Below are positions 1 to 7,931 of a stretch of DNA of 64,000 bases, one piece after another (within the stretch, counting starts at the first letter, position 1; the number at the start of each line of letters is the position of its first letter). The stretch is taken from positions 3,782,001-3,846,000 of the forward strand of contig OZ244893.1 of NCBI GenBank assembly GCA_965221485.1, in the 5' to 3' direction. Position numbers and translations under genes: made by a program. Source of the stretch: JAJEBT01 sp965221485 (GTDB lineage Bacteria > Pseudomonadota > Alphaproteobacteria > MPNO01 > UBA830). The notes under the pieces were generated by a model. That model was given only the letters and a program-made list of their open reading frames with translations, ran no database searches and had not been told where the DNA came from.

Positions 1-18
1 AAACCCGCCGCGTCATGA
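1..18 (+). CDS. 3' end of an upstream gene, probably hisH (partial)
   Basis: The first 18 bases can be read as Lys-Pro-Ala-Ala-Ser followed by TGA, and that TGA overlaps the hisA ATG in an ATGA arrangement. Alphaproteobacterial his operons usually place hisH (glutaminase subunit of imidazole glycerol phosphate synthase) directly before hisA. The identity is inferred only from position and from this overlap; five codons cannot prove it. Confidence 0.35.
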   Translation, partial: KPAAS

Positions 19-743
19 AGCTGTTTCCCGCTATCGACCTGAAGGACGGGGTCTGTGTCCGCCTCGTAAGGGGCGAGATGAGCCGCGCCACCATCTTCAA
101 TGAGGATCCTGTTGCCCAGGCTCGCACGTTTGAGGAGGCAGGATTTGACTGGCTTCACATTGTCGATCTTGACGGAGCCATTCAGGGTCGGCGCGTGAAT
201 GGCGGGGTGGTAGAGAGAATCGTGAACGCCACAGGGTCGTCGATCCAGCTTGGTGGCGGCATCCGTGACATGGCAGCCATCGAGGGATGGCTCGAAAGAG
301 GTGTTCAGAGGATCGTTCTGGGAACCGCAGCTGTCAACAATCCCGAGCTGGTCAGGGAGGCCTGTGCCCGGTTCGCCGGTCGTATAGCGATCGGACTGGA
401 CGCGCGGCAGGGGCGGGTTGCGGTTGAAGGATGGGCCCGAACGTCAGACCTGAGCGCTCGCGATCTCGCGCTTCGATTTGAAGACGCGGGAGCCGCAGCA
501 ATCATTCATACTGACATAGAACGGGACGGTGCGATGAGCGGTCCCAATATCAGTGCAACCGTAGCTCTGGCCGAGGTTCTGATGACACCGGTTATCGCTT
601 CGGGAGGCGTAACGACCCTGTCCGACCTGGCGGAATACAAGCGGCATGAGACAGCTGGCATCATGGGAGTGATTTCGGGGCGCGCGATCTATGATGGCCG
701 GATCGATATGGCAGCCGCTCTCAAGCTGATGCGGGGTGAATAG
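15..743 (+). CDS. hisA: Phosphoribosylformimino-5-aminoimidazole carboxamide ribotide isomerase HisA
   Basis: This cytoplasmic (beta/alpha)8-barrel enzyme isomerises ProFAR to PRFAR, the fourth step of histidine synthesis. The 242-residue length is normal for the family. The N-terminus FPAIDLKDG carries the catalytic Asp8, and the second catalytic Asp is near residue 129 in IGLDARQG. The phosphate-binding glycines LGGGIRD near 79-85 and ASGGV near the C-terminus are present. The start overlaps the stop of the previous gene, and hisF begins two bases after the stop, so translation is probably coupled along the operon. Confidence 0.97.
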   Translation: MKLFPAIDLKDGVCVRLVRGEMSRATIFNEDPVAQARTFEEAGFDWLHIVDLDGAIQGRRVNGGVVERIVNATGSSIQLGGGIRDMAAIEGWLERGVQRIVLGTAAVNNPELVREACARFAGRIAIGLDARQGRVAVEGWARTSDLSARDLALRFEDAGAAAIIHTDIERDGAMSGPNISATVALAEVLMTPVIASGGVTTLSDLAEYKRHETAGIMGVISGRAIYDGRIDMAAALKLMRGE

Positions 744-745
744 CG

Positions 746-1528
746 ATGCTCAAGGCGCGAGTGATTCCCTGTCTCGACGTCAAGAATGGACGGACGGTCA
801 AGGGAGTAAATTTCGTCGACCTCGTGGATGCAGGAGACCCTGTCGAACAGGCGAAGGTCTATGATCAGGCGGGTGCGGATGAATTGTGTTTTCTCGACAT
901 TACGGCGAGCCACGAGAACCGTGATACCATCTATGATGTTGTCAATCGCACGGCCGAACAGTGTTTCATGCCCCTCACTGTCGGCGGCGGGATCAGGGAA
1001 GTGGAGCATATCCGGAAGCTGCTTCTTGCGGGAGCTGACAAGGTGTCCATCAATACGGCGGCTGTGCGTCACCCCGAATTCGTAAGTGAAGCCGCCGAGA
1101 AGTTCGGATCCCAGTGCATCGTCGTTGCCATTGACGCCAAGGCAACGGCCCCACGGAAATGGGAAATATTTACGCATGGCGGTCGCCGGGGCACCGGAAT
1201 CGACGCAGTGGAATGGGCCCGGTACATGACGGATCTGGGAGCCGGTGAAATTCTTTTGACCTCTATGGACCAGGACGGAACACGAGAGGGTTTTGATATT
1301 CCGCTGACGCGTACGATCGCGGATGAAATTTCCGTGCCTGTGATTGCGTCAGGGGGCGTGGGGGTGCTCGAACATCTCTCTGACGGCGTTCTCCGCGGCC
1401 ATGCCTCAGCCGTTCTGGCGGCATCGATCTTTCATTTCGGTGACTTCACGATTGCGGAAGCGAAGGCTTGTATGGCCGACATGGGAGTGCCGGTGCGGCT
1501 CCCGGAAGCGGATACCGCGAGGAGATAG
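746..1528 (+). CDS. hisF: Imidazole glycerol phosphate synthase cyclase subunit HisF
   Basis: HisF works with HisH and converts PRFAR plus glutamine-derived ammonia into imidazole glycerol phosphate and AICAR. The protein has 260 residues. Catalytic aspartates are Asp11 (IPCLDVKNGR) and Asp130 (VVAIDAKAT), and the phosphate-binding motifs TVGGGI near 79 and ASGGVG in the last third are intact. It is an internal duplication of the HisA half-barrel and lies between hisA and hisE. The hisE ATG begins two bases downstream of its TAG. Confidence 0.97.
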   Translation: MLKARVIPCLDVKNGRTVKGVNFVDLVDAGDPVEQAKVYDQAGADELCFLDITASHENRDTIYDVVNRTAEQCFMPLTVGGGIREVEHIRKLLLAGADKVSINTAAVRHPEFVSEAAEKFGSQCIVVAIDAKATAPRKWEIFTHGGRRGTGIDAVEWARYMTDLGAGEILLTSMDQDGTREGFDIPLTRTIADEISVPVIASGGVGVLEHLSDGVLRGHASAVLAASIFHFGDFTIAEAKACMADMGVPVRLPEADTARR

Positions 1529-1529
1529 G

Positions 1530-1877
1530 ATGACGCATTCCGAGAGTTTTGGTGCAGTTGTCGAGCGGCTGCACGACGTGATTGAGGCGCGCAAGGCAGG
1601 CGACCCGTCGACGTCCTATACAGCCAGCCTGTTTGCTGAAGGAACAGCCAGGATATCAAGGAAACTCGGAGAAGAAGCGATTGAAACGGTGATTGCCTGT
1701 CTGCAGCGGGATCGTTCCGCTGTGATCGCAGAGAGTGCCGACTTGCTGTATCATCTCCTGGTCGTCTGGTCGGATTCGGGAATCCAACCCGACGAGGTCG
1801 GCGCGGAACTGGCCCGGCGGGAAGGTGTTTCCGGGCTTCGGGAAAAGGCGGCAAGGGGGCCAGGGAATGAATTATGA
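1530..1877 (+). CDS. hisE: Phosphoribosyl-ATP pyrophosphohydrolase HisE
   Basis: HisE hydrolyses phosphoribosyl-ATP to phosphoribosyl-AMP, the second step of histidine synthesis. The 115-residue all-alpha protein shows the MazG-like signature KLGEEAIETV and the acidic ESADLLYHLLVV helix that binds Mg. The open frame continues upstream inside hisF, but the ATG at 1530, one base after the hisF stop, gives the usual family length. In this organism hisE is separate from hisI, which is not in the window. The 3' end overlaps the next gene by 11 bases. Confidence 0.93.
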   Translation: MTHSESFGAVVERLHDVIEARKAGDPSTSYTASLFAEGTARISRKLGEEAIETVIACLQRDRSAVIAESADLLYHLLVVWSDSGIQPDEVGAELARREGVSGLREKAARGPGNEL

Positions 1878-2238
1878 TCCGGACAACCTGTTTGCGCGAA
1901 TTCTCCGTGGCGAGATACCGTGTGACAAGGTGCACGAGTCCGAACATGCACTGGCCTTTCGGGATATCGCGCCGCAGGCCCCGGTTCATGTCCTGGTCAT
2001 TCCCAAGGGACCCTATGTATCGTGGGACGACTTCTCAAGGAACGCATCGCCTGAGATGCAGGCCGGGTATGTTACAGCCATCGGCGACACCGCGCGCATT
2101 CTGGGTCTGGACGAGACCGGGTACCGGTTGATCGCGAATACCGGACGTGATGGCCATCAGGAAGTCCATCATCTTCACACTCACATCCTGGGCGGGTCTC
2201 CGATGGGGCTGATGGTCCAGCGGTCGGGGGAGTCCTGA
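1867..2238 (+). CDS. HIT-family nucleotide hydrolase (Hint-like)
   Basis: This is a 123-residue histidine-triad protein. The catalytic loop HHLHTHILGG at residues 101-110 provides the H-x-H-x-H triad, with His104 the expected nucleophile, and the N-terminal DNLFARILRGEIPCDKV is typical of the PKCI/Hint branch, which hydrolyses adenosine phosphoramidates. The ATG at 1867 was chosen because it restores the normal N-terminus; it overlaps hisE by 11 bases. Placement of a hint gene at the end of the histidine operon is common in alphaproteobacteria. The physiological substrate cannot be told from sequence. Confidence 0.92.
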   Translation: MNYDPDNLFARILRGEIPCDKVHESEHALAFRDIAPQAPVHVLVIPKGPYVSWDDFSRNASPEMQAGYVTAIGDTARILGLDETGYRLIANTGRDGHQEVHHLHTHILGGSPMGLMVQRSGES

Positions 2239-2350
2239 GGGCTTGATCCTTGCGCCGGGATCCTGTCACCCTGCCATCCGGCCGGGTCTCCGGATCGGTT
2301 GTTCTCCGTGTCAAAAGGGATGCGGGGTCCCGACATAACAGTCGTAATCG

Positions 2351-2365
2351 ACAACATGATTATCA
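2351..2365 (-). promoter_or_regulatory. Fur-box-like palindrome upstream of bacterioferritin
   Basis: Read on the minus strand the site is TGATAATCATGTTGT. Against the 7-1-7 Fur consensus TGATAATNATTATCA it matches in one complete half-site and most of the centre. It lies 25 bases before the bacterioferritin ATG. A Fur-family regulator (Fur, Mur or Irr) is the natural candidate, but binding is inferred only from resemblance. Confidence 0.45.
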
Positions 2366-2389
2366 TGGCAACAGTAAAGGAGTATCAGC

Positions 2390-2869
2390 ATGCACGGTGA
2401 CAAGGAAGTTATTCGCCATTTGAATACAGTCCTGAAAAACGAACTGACTGCAATCAATCAGTATTTCCTGCATGCCCGGATGTTCGGCAATTGGGGGCTC
2501 GAGAAACTCAATGCCTACGAATATGGCGAGTCGGTTGACGAGATGAAACATGCCGACAGCCTGATTGAGCGGATCCTGTTTCTTGAAGGCCTGCCCAATC
2601 TGCAGGATATCGGACGGCTGCGAATTGGAGAGAGTGTCAGGGAGGCCCTGGAGTGTGATCTTGAGCTGGAACGAACGTCGCACAAGGATCTGGTTGCCGC
2701 CGTGAAGCATTGCGAGGACGTATCGGACTTTGTGTCACGCGAATTGTTTGTGGATATCATGGAATCCGAAGAGGAACATATCGATTGGCTGGAAACCCAG
2801 CTGGATCTTATTGACCGGATCGGAATCCAGAACTTCGAGCAATCCTGGATGAAATCCGACCAGGACTGA
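2390..2869 (+). CDS. bfr: Bacterioferritin
   Basis: Bacterioferritin forms a 24-subunit haem-containing shell that oxidises and stores iron. The 159-residue protein has the di-iron ferroxidase ligands Glu18, Glu51 and His54 in the first half, and the further Glu and His ligands (EEEHIDWLE) in the last helix. Met52 (DEMKH) is the bis-methionine haem ligand, which marks it as Bfr and not plain ferritin. AAAGGAG lies before the ATG. Its partner ferredoxin is encoded convergently 340 bases downstream, and both genes carry Fur-like boxes. Confidence 0.96.
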   Translation: MHGDKEVIRHLNTVLKNELTAINQYFLHARMFGNWGLEKLNAYEYGESVDEMKHADSLIERILFLEGLPNLQDIGRLRIGESVREALECDLELERTSHKDLVAAVKHCEDVSDFVSRELFVDIMESEEEHIDWLETQLDLIDRIGIQNFEQSWMKSDQD

Positions 2870-3211
2870 TACCTGGCGTTCCGGCGTCTTTCTGTCGAGC
2901 CGCGCCACGGTCAGGAGACAGCGGGCTGCTGTCGTCAGGGACCAGAGATGTGGCTTTCAGGAGGAAACAGGAGATCGGCAAAAGCATTTTGAAGCGTCAC
3001 GGACGCAAGAAACGAAAATCCGTTTCGCTGATTGCGCTCGTCCGCGCCCTGTCATCACTCGGTTTGACCCTGCCAGGACCACACCGCCTTCGGGCCTCGT
3101 CGCCCACTGTCTGATACCGGTATTTCTGCCGCCGGGATGACTATGCTGATTGGGGTTCCCTGAAACCGTGATCGTTGCGCCTACAGGCCTTCGGGCCTGT
3201 TATCTCGCATC
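2870..3211. other. Intergenic region between bfr and bfd
   Basis: This 342-base spacer separates the convergent bacterioferritin and ferredoxin genes. It holds the 3183-3200 hairpin, listed separately. A TTG-started frame beginning near 2987 encodes a short very basic peptide (KRHGRKKRKS...), but it has no recognisable family and was not called. No RNA gene was seen. Confidence 0.5.
3183..3200. terminator. TTCG-loop hairpin, probable bidirectional terminator
   Basis: ACAGGCC and GGCCTGT form a perfect 7-bp stem around a TTCG loop, 11 bases past the bfd stop and between two convergent genes. There is no U-tract on either strand beyond the weak TTATCT on plus, so it could be a weak terminator or an RNA-stabilising hairpin. 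Confidence 0.5.
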
Positions 3212-3406
3212 CTATTGTCGGCTGAGCGCATTCTGATCGGCGCCGACAGTCTCTTCGTCGAGAATTTCCTGGATAAGTTCGGCGCAAATCAGACAGACAG
3301 GTTCGCAATTGCAGGCTTCGTGAACACGATCCACATCCCTGACACCGTTGCGGGCAAGGTTTCGGATTTCATGTTCCGTGATGGCGTTGCAAATACAGAC
3401 ATACAT
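3212..3406 (-). CDS. bfd: Bacterioferritin-associated ferredoxin
   Basis: Bfd donates electrons to bacterioferritin to release stored iron. The 64-residue protein MYVCICNAITEHEIRNL... carries the four Cys of the BFD [2Fe-2S] fold as C-x-C near the N-terminus and C-x-x-C in EPVCLIC. The frame extends 26 codons further upstream, but the ATG at 3406 gives the standard start, and the extension would cross the Fur-like box. It converges on bfr, an arrangement consistent with joint iron control. Confidence 0.93.
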   Translation of the reverse strand: MYVCICNAITEHEIRNLARNGVRDVDRVHEACNCEPVCLICAELIQEILDEETVGADQNALSRQ

Positions 3407-3425
3407 GGAGCCACAGGACCACGAT

Positions 3426-3440
3426 TGCGAATGATTGTCA
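3426..3440 (-). promoter_or_regulatory. Fur-box-like palindrome upstream of bfd
   Basis: On the minus strand the site reads TGACAATCATTCGCA, matching the 7-1-7 Fur consensus at 11 of 14 informative positions. It sits 20 bases upstream of the bfd ATG, where a bound repressor would block transcription. Low-iron induction of bfd is known in other bacteria; the same is inferred here. Confidence 0.5.
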
Positions 3441-3632
3441 ATTGCATGGTAGGCCGTTTGGCGGGACGCAACAAGATCTGTCATGAGTTTTTTGATGTGT
3501 CAGGCCTGCTCTGCTGTCTGTGCCAGCCAGATTGCAAAAGACCGTTTGGAGCCGATCCGGGAATCGGGCATAATCTGTGGCAGAGCCTGACGAGCGCACT
3601 TCGGATACATGTGAAGGAACAGGAGACGGAAC

Positions 3633-4571
3633 ATGAGGAAACTGGTGCTCGAGACCACAGCGCCATTTCAGGGTTTGGCGGAACTGGTGGCCTATCAAGA
3701 GGGACTGTTTGAAAAGCACGGACTCTCGGTTGAGTGGGTCGATCGAGATGCGGGTACGTCGCCGACGCTACGCACGGACATTTCGGATCCGGAGGGCCTT
3801 GATCCCCACTCAAGTCATGGCAGACTGTTCGAACAGGGTCGCGCCGATATGTACAACGCCTGCGAATGGGGCAACTATTGCCGGGTTCAGGACAGTGCGG
3901 TCGATGCAGGACGCCAGGTCGGGCGGCGAGCGATTGTGACTTATGCGGGTCTTGTGGTTCGTCCGGAGTCTCCGGTCTACACACCTCAGCAGCTGGCGAA
4001 CCGACTGGTGGGAGTCCCGTTTTATTTCGGAACCCACTATCTGGCCCTTCACATGCTTGAGGGTTTCCTGTCACGCGAGGAAATCAGGCTTTGCAGCGCA
4101 CCCAACGGTTCACGAGGCCGGCTTGACGCGATGATGTCGGGAGAAATCGAGGCCACGACCCTGACCGAACCATATCTTTCCCTGGCCGAGAAGAAGGGCT
4201 GCCGGATCGTGTGTTCGTCTTTCTATCATGGCACGGAAGTGGCGTCCGAGGCGGTCGATACCGAGAGCTACACAGCTTTCAACCGGGCCGTGTGCGAAGC
4301 CGTACGCCTGATCAATTCCGACAAACGGACCTACATGCAGTACTTTATCGACTACCACGCCAGGAAAGATCCGGAAATTGCAAGCTTGACCGTCGATGAT
4401 CTTCGGGAAAGCCGGATTGTGGTTGTCGATCCGGCGCCAATTCCGGATGAGGAACTGGAACGGACAGCAAACTGGATCAAGAGTTGGGGCATGCTCCGGA
4501 GCACGGACGAAGCGACGGAACTTGTCAACATGCAGATCCAGAAAGGGGCCCACCCGATTGCGGCCCAATAG
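3633..4571 (+). CDS. Periplasmic-binding-protein-like (NMT1/SsuA fold) protein without signal peptide
   Basis: The 312-residue protein has the layout of NitT/TauT-type substrate-binding proteins: an N-terminal VLETTAPFQGLAELVAYQEGLFEKHG-type domain, a central Asp/Gly-rich hinge, and a C-terminal helix with two lobes. It starts directly with MRKLVLETT, so no signal peptide or lipobox is visible. The start is supported by an AGGAGACGGAAC stretch. It converges on an ABC transporter operon of the matching class. It could be a cytoplasmic enzyme of the same fold (some decarboxylases and MqnA-like enzymes share it), a sensor, or a binding protein exported by another route. Confidence 0.65.
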   Translation: MRKLVLETTAPFQGLAELVAYQEGLFEKHGLSVEWVDRDAGTSPTLRTDISDPEGLDPHSSHGRLFEQGRADMYNACEWGNYCRVQDSAVDAGRQVGRRAIVTYAGLVVRPESPVYTPQQLANRLVGVPFYFGTHYLALHMLEGFLSREEIRLCSAPNGSRGRLDAMMSGEIEATTLTEPYLSLAEKKGCRIVCSSFYHGTEVASEAVDTESYTAFNRAVCEAVRLINSDKRTYMQYFIDYHARKDPEIASLTVDDLRESRIVVVDPAPIPDEELERTANWIKSWGMLRSTDEATELVNMQIQKGAHPIAAQ

Positions 4572-4573
4572 GC

Positions 4574-4591
4574 CCGACCAAGGCGGGTCGG
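4574..4591. terminator. Hairpin between convergent genes
   Basis: CCGACC and GGTCGG form a perfect 6-bp stem around AAGGCG. It lies between the convergent stops of the binding-protein-like gene (4571) and the ABC permease (4593). No U-tract follows on either strand, so termination would have to be Rho-assisted or weak. Confidence 0.4.
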
Positions 4592-4592
4592 C

Positions 4593-5345
4593 TCAGCGCC
4601 GGCCCGCGTAATATTCCACCCGCCGCTCCAGCCGCGCCACTGCGTCCTGGAGGACGTAGGCAATGCAGAACAGGGTGATCACGAGCGCCCAGAAGGGTTC
4701 GATCAGGAAGTTCTGCACGTAGAACTCGAAGATTTCACCGAACCCCAGAAGCGCCGCAATCAGTTGGCCAATCACGACGCCCTTGGTCGCGCGAATGACG
4801 CCTAAGCGGAACCCGGCGAGAATCTCCGGCAGTGCGGCCAGAAGCAGGACCTTGCGCCAGATCTGCATTCGCGTCGCGCCAAAGGACCATGCCATCTCGA
4901 CCAGGGTCTGGTTGGCCCGGCGCACGCCGGCTTCCGTATCGATGACAATGATGAACACTGCGAACAGGAACACAGTCACGATGACAGTCGTCTGGCCGAT
5001 GCCGAGAAGCGGAATGAGCGCAGGCACCAGCGCGGTCAATGGTGCACTGATCATGATGTTGACCCAGATCCCGATCAATCGTTCTGCTGCACGGGATACG
5101 CCCATCACCACTCCGACGGGAATCCCGATCACGAGCGCTGCACCAAGCCCGATGAACCATGCCTCACCTGTAACATACAGGGCGTTCAGGAATTCTTGTG
5201 ACGACAGAACCGAAAACAGGGACAGAACCACGCGGTGGAAGGGCGGAAAGATGTCAACCGCACCCGTGAGTCCGACGATTTCCCACAGGCCGGCCCAGAG
5301 CAGGAGCGAAACGGAAGCCGGGAGTTTCAGGATGAACGAGAACAT
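4593..5345 (-). CDS. ABC transporter permease, NitT/TauT/SsuC family (first permease)
   Basis: The 250-residue inner-membrane protein has about six hydrophobic segments. The EAA loop, EMAWSFGATRMQIWRKVLL, is at residues 150-168 and ends with LPEILAGFRLGV near 172-183, which docks with the ATPase. It is the last gene of the minus-strand operon binding protein - permease - ATPase - permease. The two different permeases imply a heterodimeric channel. The substrate class (nitrate, sulfonate, taurine, aromatic) cannot be set from the permease alone. Confidence 0.9.
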   Translation of the reverse strand: MFSFILKLPASVSLLLWAGLWEIVGLTGAVDIFPPFHRVVLSLFSVLSSQEFLNALYVTGEAWFIGLGAALVIGIPVGVVMGVSRAAERLIGIWVNIMISAPLTALVPALIPLLGIGQTTVIVTVFLFAVFIIVIDTEAGVRRANQTLVEMAWSFGATRMQIWRKVLLLAALPEILAGFRLGVIRATKGVVIGQLIAALLGFGEIFEFYVQNFLIEPFWALVITLFCIAYVLQDAVARLERRVEYYAGRR

Positions 5346-5363
5346 GACAGACGGGCAGCACCC

Positions 5364-6125
5364 TCAATCCAGATACTGTTTGAGGGTCTGCCAGATATCC
5401 TCGACCGCATCGAGATAAAGGGGATCCCGGCGGATCAATTCCGGATCACCGTTACGGTCGATACCGGTTCGAACAACTCTTTGCACCTTGCCCGGGCGTC
5501 GGGTCATGATCGCAATCTGGTCTGACAGATAAACGGCTTCCTCGATACTGTGAGTCACGAAGATCACGGTCTTGCGTTCGACGGCCAGAAGCGCGAGCAG
5601 GTCTTCCTGGAGTTTTCGGCGCATCTGCTCGTCAACGGCTGAAAACGGTTCATCCATCAACAGGATATCGGCATCAACACTGAGCGCGCGGGCGAGACCG
5701 CAGCGCTGACGCATACCGCCGGACAATTCGTGGGGATGACGATCTTCAAAACCGGAGAGGCCTACCTCGTCGATATATTTCCTGGCAATGGTCTCCCGTT
5801 CCTCTCTGGCGACACCACGCAGTTCAAGGCCAAAGGCAACATTGCGGAGAACGGTTGCCCAGGGCAAGAGCGCAAAATCCTGGAACACAAAGGCGCGTTC
5901 TGGCCCCGGACCGGTAACCTGTTGACCATGAACGAGAATATCTCCCTCCAACGGCGTGATAAGGCCGGCAATAATCTTGAGCAGTGTGGTCTTGCCGCAA
6001 CCGCTGGGGCCCAGAAGGGTTGTCAGTTCACCGGGCGAGACTGTCAGTTCCACGCCCTTCAACGCCTCGACGGGACCGGGATAGGTCATTCCGACATTAC
6101 TGACGTGAATCCCCTGGTCAGGCAT
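5364..6125 (-). CDS. ABC transporter ATP-binding protein, NitT/TauT family
   Basis: This 253-residue cytoplasmic ATPase powers the adjacent permeases. Walker A is GPSGCGKTT at 39-47, the Q-loop Gln is at 82, the signature LSGGMRQR is at 134-141, Walker B ILLMDEP is at 154-160 and the switch His is at 192 (FVTHSIEEAV). The pattern HELSGGMRQR plus ALLPWATVLRNV matches the SsuB/TauB/NrtD branch. It lies between the two permease genes with gaps of 18 and 6 bases, so the genes are very likely co-transcribed. Confidence 0.95.
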   Translation of the reverse strand: MPDQGIHVSNVGMTYPGPVEALKGVELTVSPGELTTLLGPSGCGKTTLLKIIAGLITPLEGDILVHGQQVTGPGPERAFVFQDFALLPWATVLRNVAFGLELRGVAREERETIARKYIDEVGLSGFEDRHPHELSGGMRQRCGLARALSVDADILLMDEPFSAVDEQMRRKLQEDLLALLAVERKTVIFVTHSIEEAVYLSDQIAIMTRRPGKVQRVVRTGIDRNGDPELIRRDPLYLDAVEDIWQTLKQYLD

Positions 6126-6131
6126 GAATGG

Positions 6132-6899
6132 CTATTCCTCGGCGACCGGCGCGATGGCGCCAAAGATGCGGACCTCGATCATCTTGAGCATTGAGAGCGA
6201 TATCGTGGACAGGATGATGATGGACGCGATGGCTGCATACATCCGCGCAAATTCGAGAGTGGAACTGTTATAGGTAATGAGGTCGCCGATGCCGGTCGGT
6301 GTGATCAGGATTTCGGCAAGGACGATGCCCAGAAACCCTCCCGACACGCCAAGCCGCAAGCCTGCAAAGATGATCGGGCTGGCCTGGGGCAGAATGACTT
6401 TCTGGATTTCCTGTCGCCGGGTCCCGAGAAAGGATCGGCACATTTGCAGCAATGAAGGATCGACATGCCGCACGCCCTTGTAGCAGTTGAGCACCACCAG
6501 CGGGGCGCTCAGCAACACGACTGAAACGACCTTTGCGGCGACTCCGATTCCGTATATGTAGGTGATAATCGGGATTACAGCTGCGAGCGGTGCCGTCTGC
6601 ATAATGACAAAGAAGGGCAGCAACAGCCATTCGGCACTGCGTGACAGTCCCATCAGGACCCCTGCCAGCACCCCGCCAACACTGATAATGGCAAGGCCGA
6701 TCAGCAGGGGTGGCAGGGTGGATGCGTAGCCCTTGGCCAGACTGCCGTCGACGATCATGTCGCCAAGAGCGACGGTTGTGGCAGAAAAGCTCGGAAATGC
6801 GGGACTGATGGGCCAGCGGGCGAGAATTTCCCAGAAGCCGAATACGATCACGAATGACGACAGCCGCCACAACCAGCGGCGAAGCCCGGCGTGACTCAC
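6132..6899 (-). CDS. ABC transporter permease, NitT/TauT/SsuC family (second permease)
   Basis: The 255-residue inner-membrane protein has six predicted membrane segments. Its EAA-like loop spans residues 152-182 (QMCRSFLGTRRQEIQKVILPQ... then IIFAGLRLG). The first EAA residue is replaced by Met-Cys, a modest deviation. It is second in the operon, 54 bases after the binding protein gene and 6 before the ATPase gene. Together with the other permease it should form the translocation path. Confidence 0.9.
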   Translation of the reverse strand: MSHAGLRRWLWRLSSFVIVFGFWEILARWPISPAFPSFSATTVALGDMIVDGSLAKGYASTLPPLLIGLAIISVGGVLAGVLMGLSRSAEWLLLPFFVIMQTAPLAAVIPIITYIYGIGVAAKVVSVVLLSAPLVVLNCYKGVRHVDPSLLQMCRSFLGTRRQEIQKVILPQASPIIFAGLRLGVSGGFLGIVLAEILITPTGIGDLITYNSSTLEFARMYAAIASIIILSTISLSMLKMIEVRIFGAIAPVAEE

Positions 6900-6953
6900 G
6901 CTTCCGCTCTTATGGGAAGCCGCGGGAGTTGCAGGCCGGGTTCTCGAGGTCGG

Positions 6954-7931
6954 CTAGTTTCCGACGGCCTTGCGCGCAGCATCGAGGAGCGTGAAATCCC
7001 AGTAATCATTTACCTTGAGCGAAGCCGGATCACCGGTGAGATCACCCGAAGAGGTATAGAACTGAAAATCCGCCTGCACGGCCTCGGGAGTGCCGCCGCT
7101 GTTCGGGTAGAGACCGTTCCCGACCGCGACTTCATAAAACGAGCGAATGCCGGCTCTCTGGTCCTGAGGCAGTCGCGACATCAGGTTGAGACGCTTTTGT
7201 TCGGCGACCATGAATTCCGGATTCGCGTTGGTGCCGCGGATCACCTTGAGGAGTTCTTCGATGAGAACCTGAAGATCCTTGCTCCGGCTCGCAATGAATT
7301 CTGTTTTGGCAAAAACTGCGGAATCACTGGCCGACGCGTCTCCGGCGGGAAGCACGGAGAACTTGCCTGGCGCCTTTTTCATGATGTACTGAACGGCAGG
7401 AATATTCACGTAAGTGGCGACAATGGTTCCGCGCAGCAACGCGTTGGCCCGCACCATGGAGCCTGGGACAAATGCGACCGAACTGAACTTTATTCCGTGC
7501 GCAGCTGCCATTTGGTGCGCCAAGACCTCGGTCCCCGATCCGCGTGCGTGGACCACGAAATCCTTGCCGTCGAGGTCGGACCAGGACTTGATCCTGTCCG
7601 CCGCCACCACCGGAAAGTAGGCCAGCATGCGAAGCTGGAAAATGTGCCGGGCAGGGATCCCGAGTTTCTGGATCAGACGATAGGCGTTGCTGCCGAAAAC
7701 GAGATCGATTTCGTTGCTGAGAAACGCCTGTTTGACAATATCATCCGACTTGAGATGCTGGACCTTGATATCAACACCCCGTTCGCCGGCCCGGGCCACC
7801 GCGGCGGCTTCGATCAGTTTCTCTATCTGCATCGTACCCGCATCGCCGACCCTGATTGTCTGGGCCATGGCATTGCCGGTTGCGAACAACACCAGACAGC
7901 CCATAGCAATGATTTTCATGCCTGCCTTCAT
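6954..7931 (-). CDS. ABC transporter substrate-binding protein (NitT/TauT type), secreted
   Basis: This is the periplasmic receptor of the downstream transporter. Residues 1-23 form a signal peptide (MKAGMKIIAMGCLVLFATGN, cleavage after AMA). The mature part starts TIRVGDAGTMQIEKL and has the two-lobed NMT1/SsuA pattern with VVHARGSGTEVLAHQ near the hinge. The ATG at 7931 was chosen over longer frames because it places the signal peptide correctly and has GGGGAG 9 bases upstream. It heads the operon. The ligand is unknown; sulfonates, aromatic acids or sulfate esters would suit the neighbours. Confidence 0.87.
   Translation of the reverse strand: MKAGMKIIAMGCLVLFATGNAMAQTIRVGDAGTMQIEKLIEAAAVARAGERGVDIKVQHLKSDDIVKQAFLSNEIDLVFGSNAYRLIQKLGIPARHIFQLRMLAYFPVVAADRIKSWSDLDGKDFVVHARGSGTEVLAHQMAAAHGIKFSSVAFVPGSMVRANALLRGTIVATYVNIPAVQYIMKKAPGKFSVLPAGDASASDSAVFAKTEFIASRSKDLQVLIEELLKVIRGTNANPEFMVAEQKRLNLMSRLPQDQRAGIRSFYEVAVGNGLYPNSGGTPEAVQADFQFYTSSGDLTGDPASLKVNDYWDFTLLDAARKAVGN

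Noticed and set aside
2985..3114. Short basic peptide frame between bfr and bfd
   Set aside because: It has only a TTG start, no clear ribosome-binding site and no known family.
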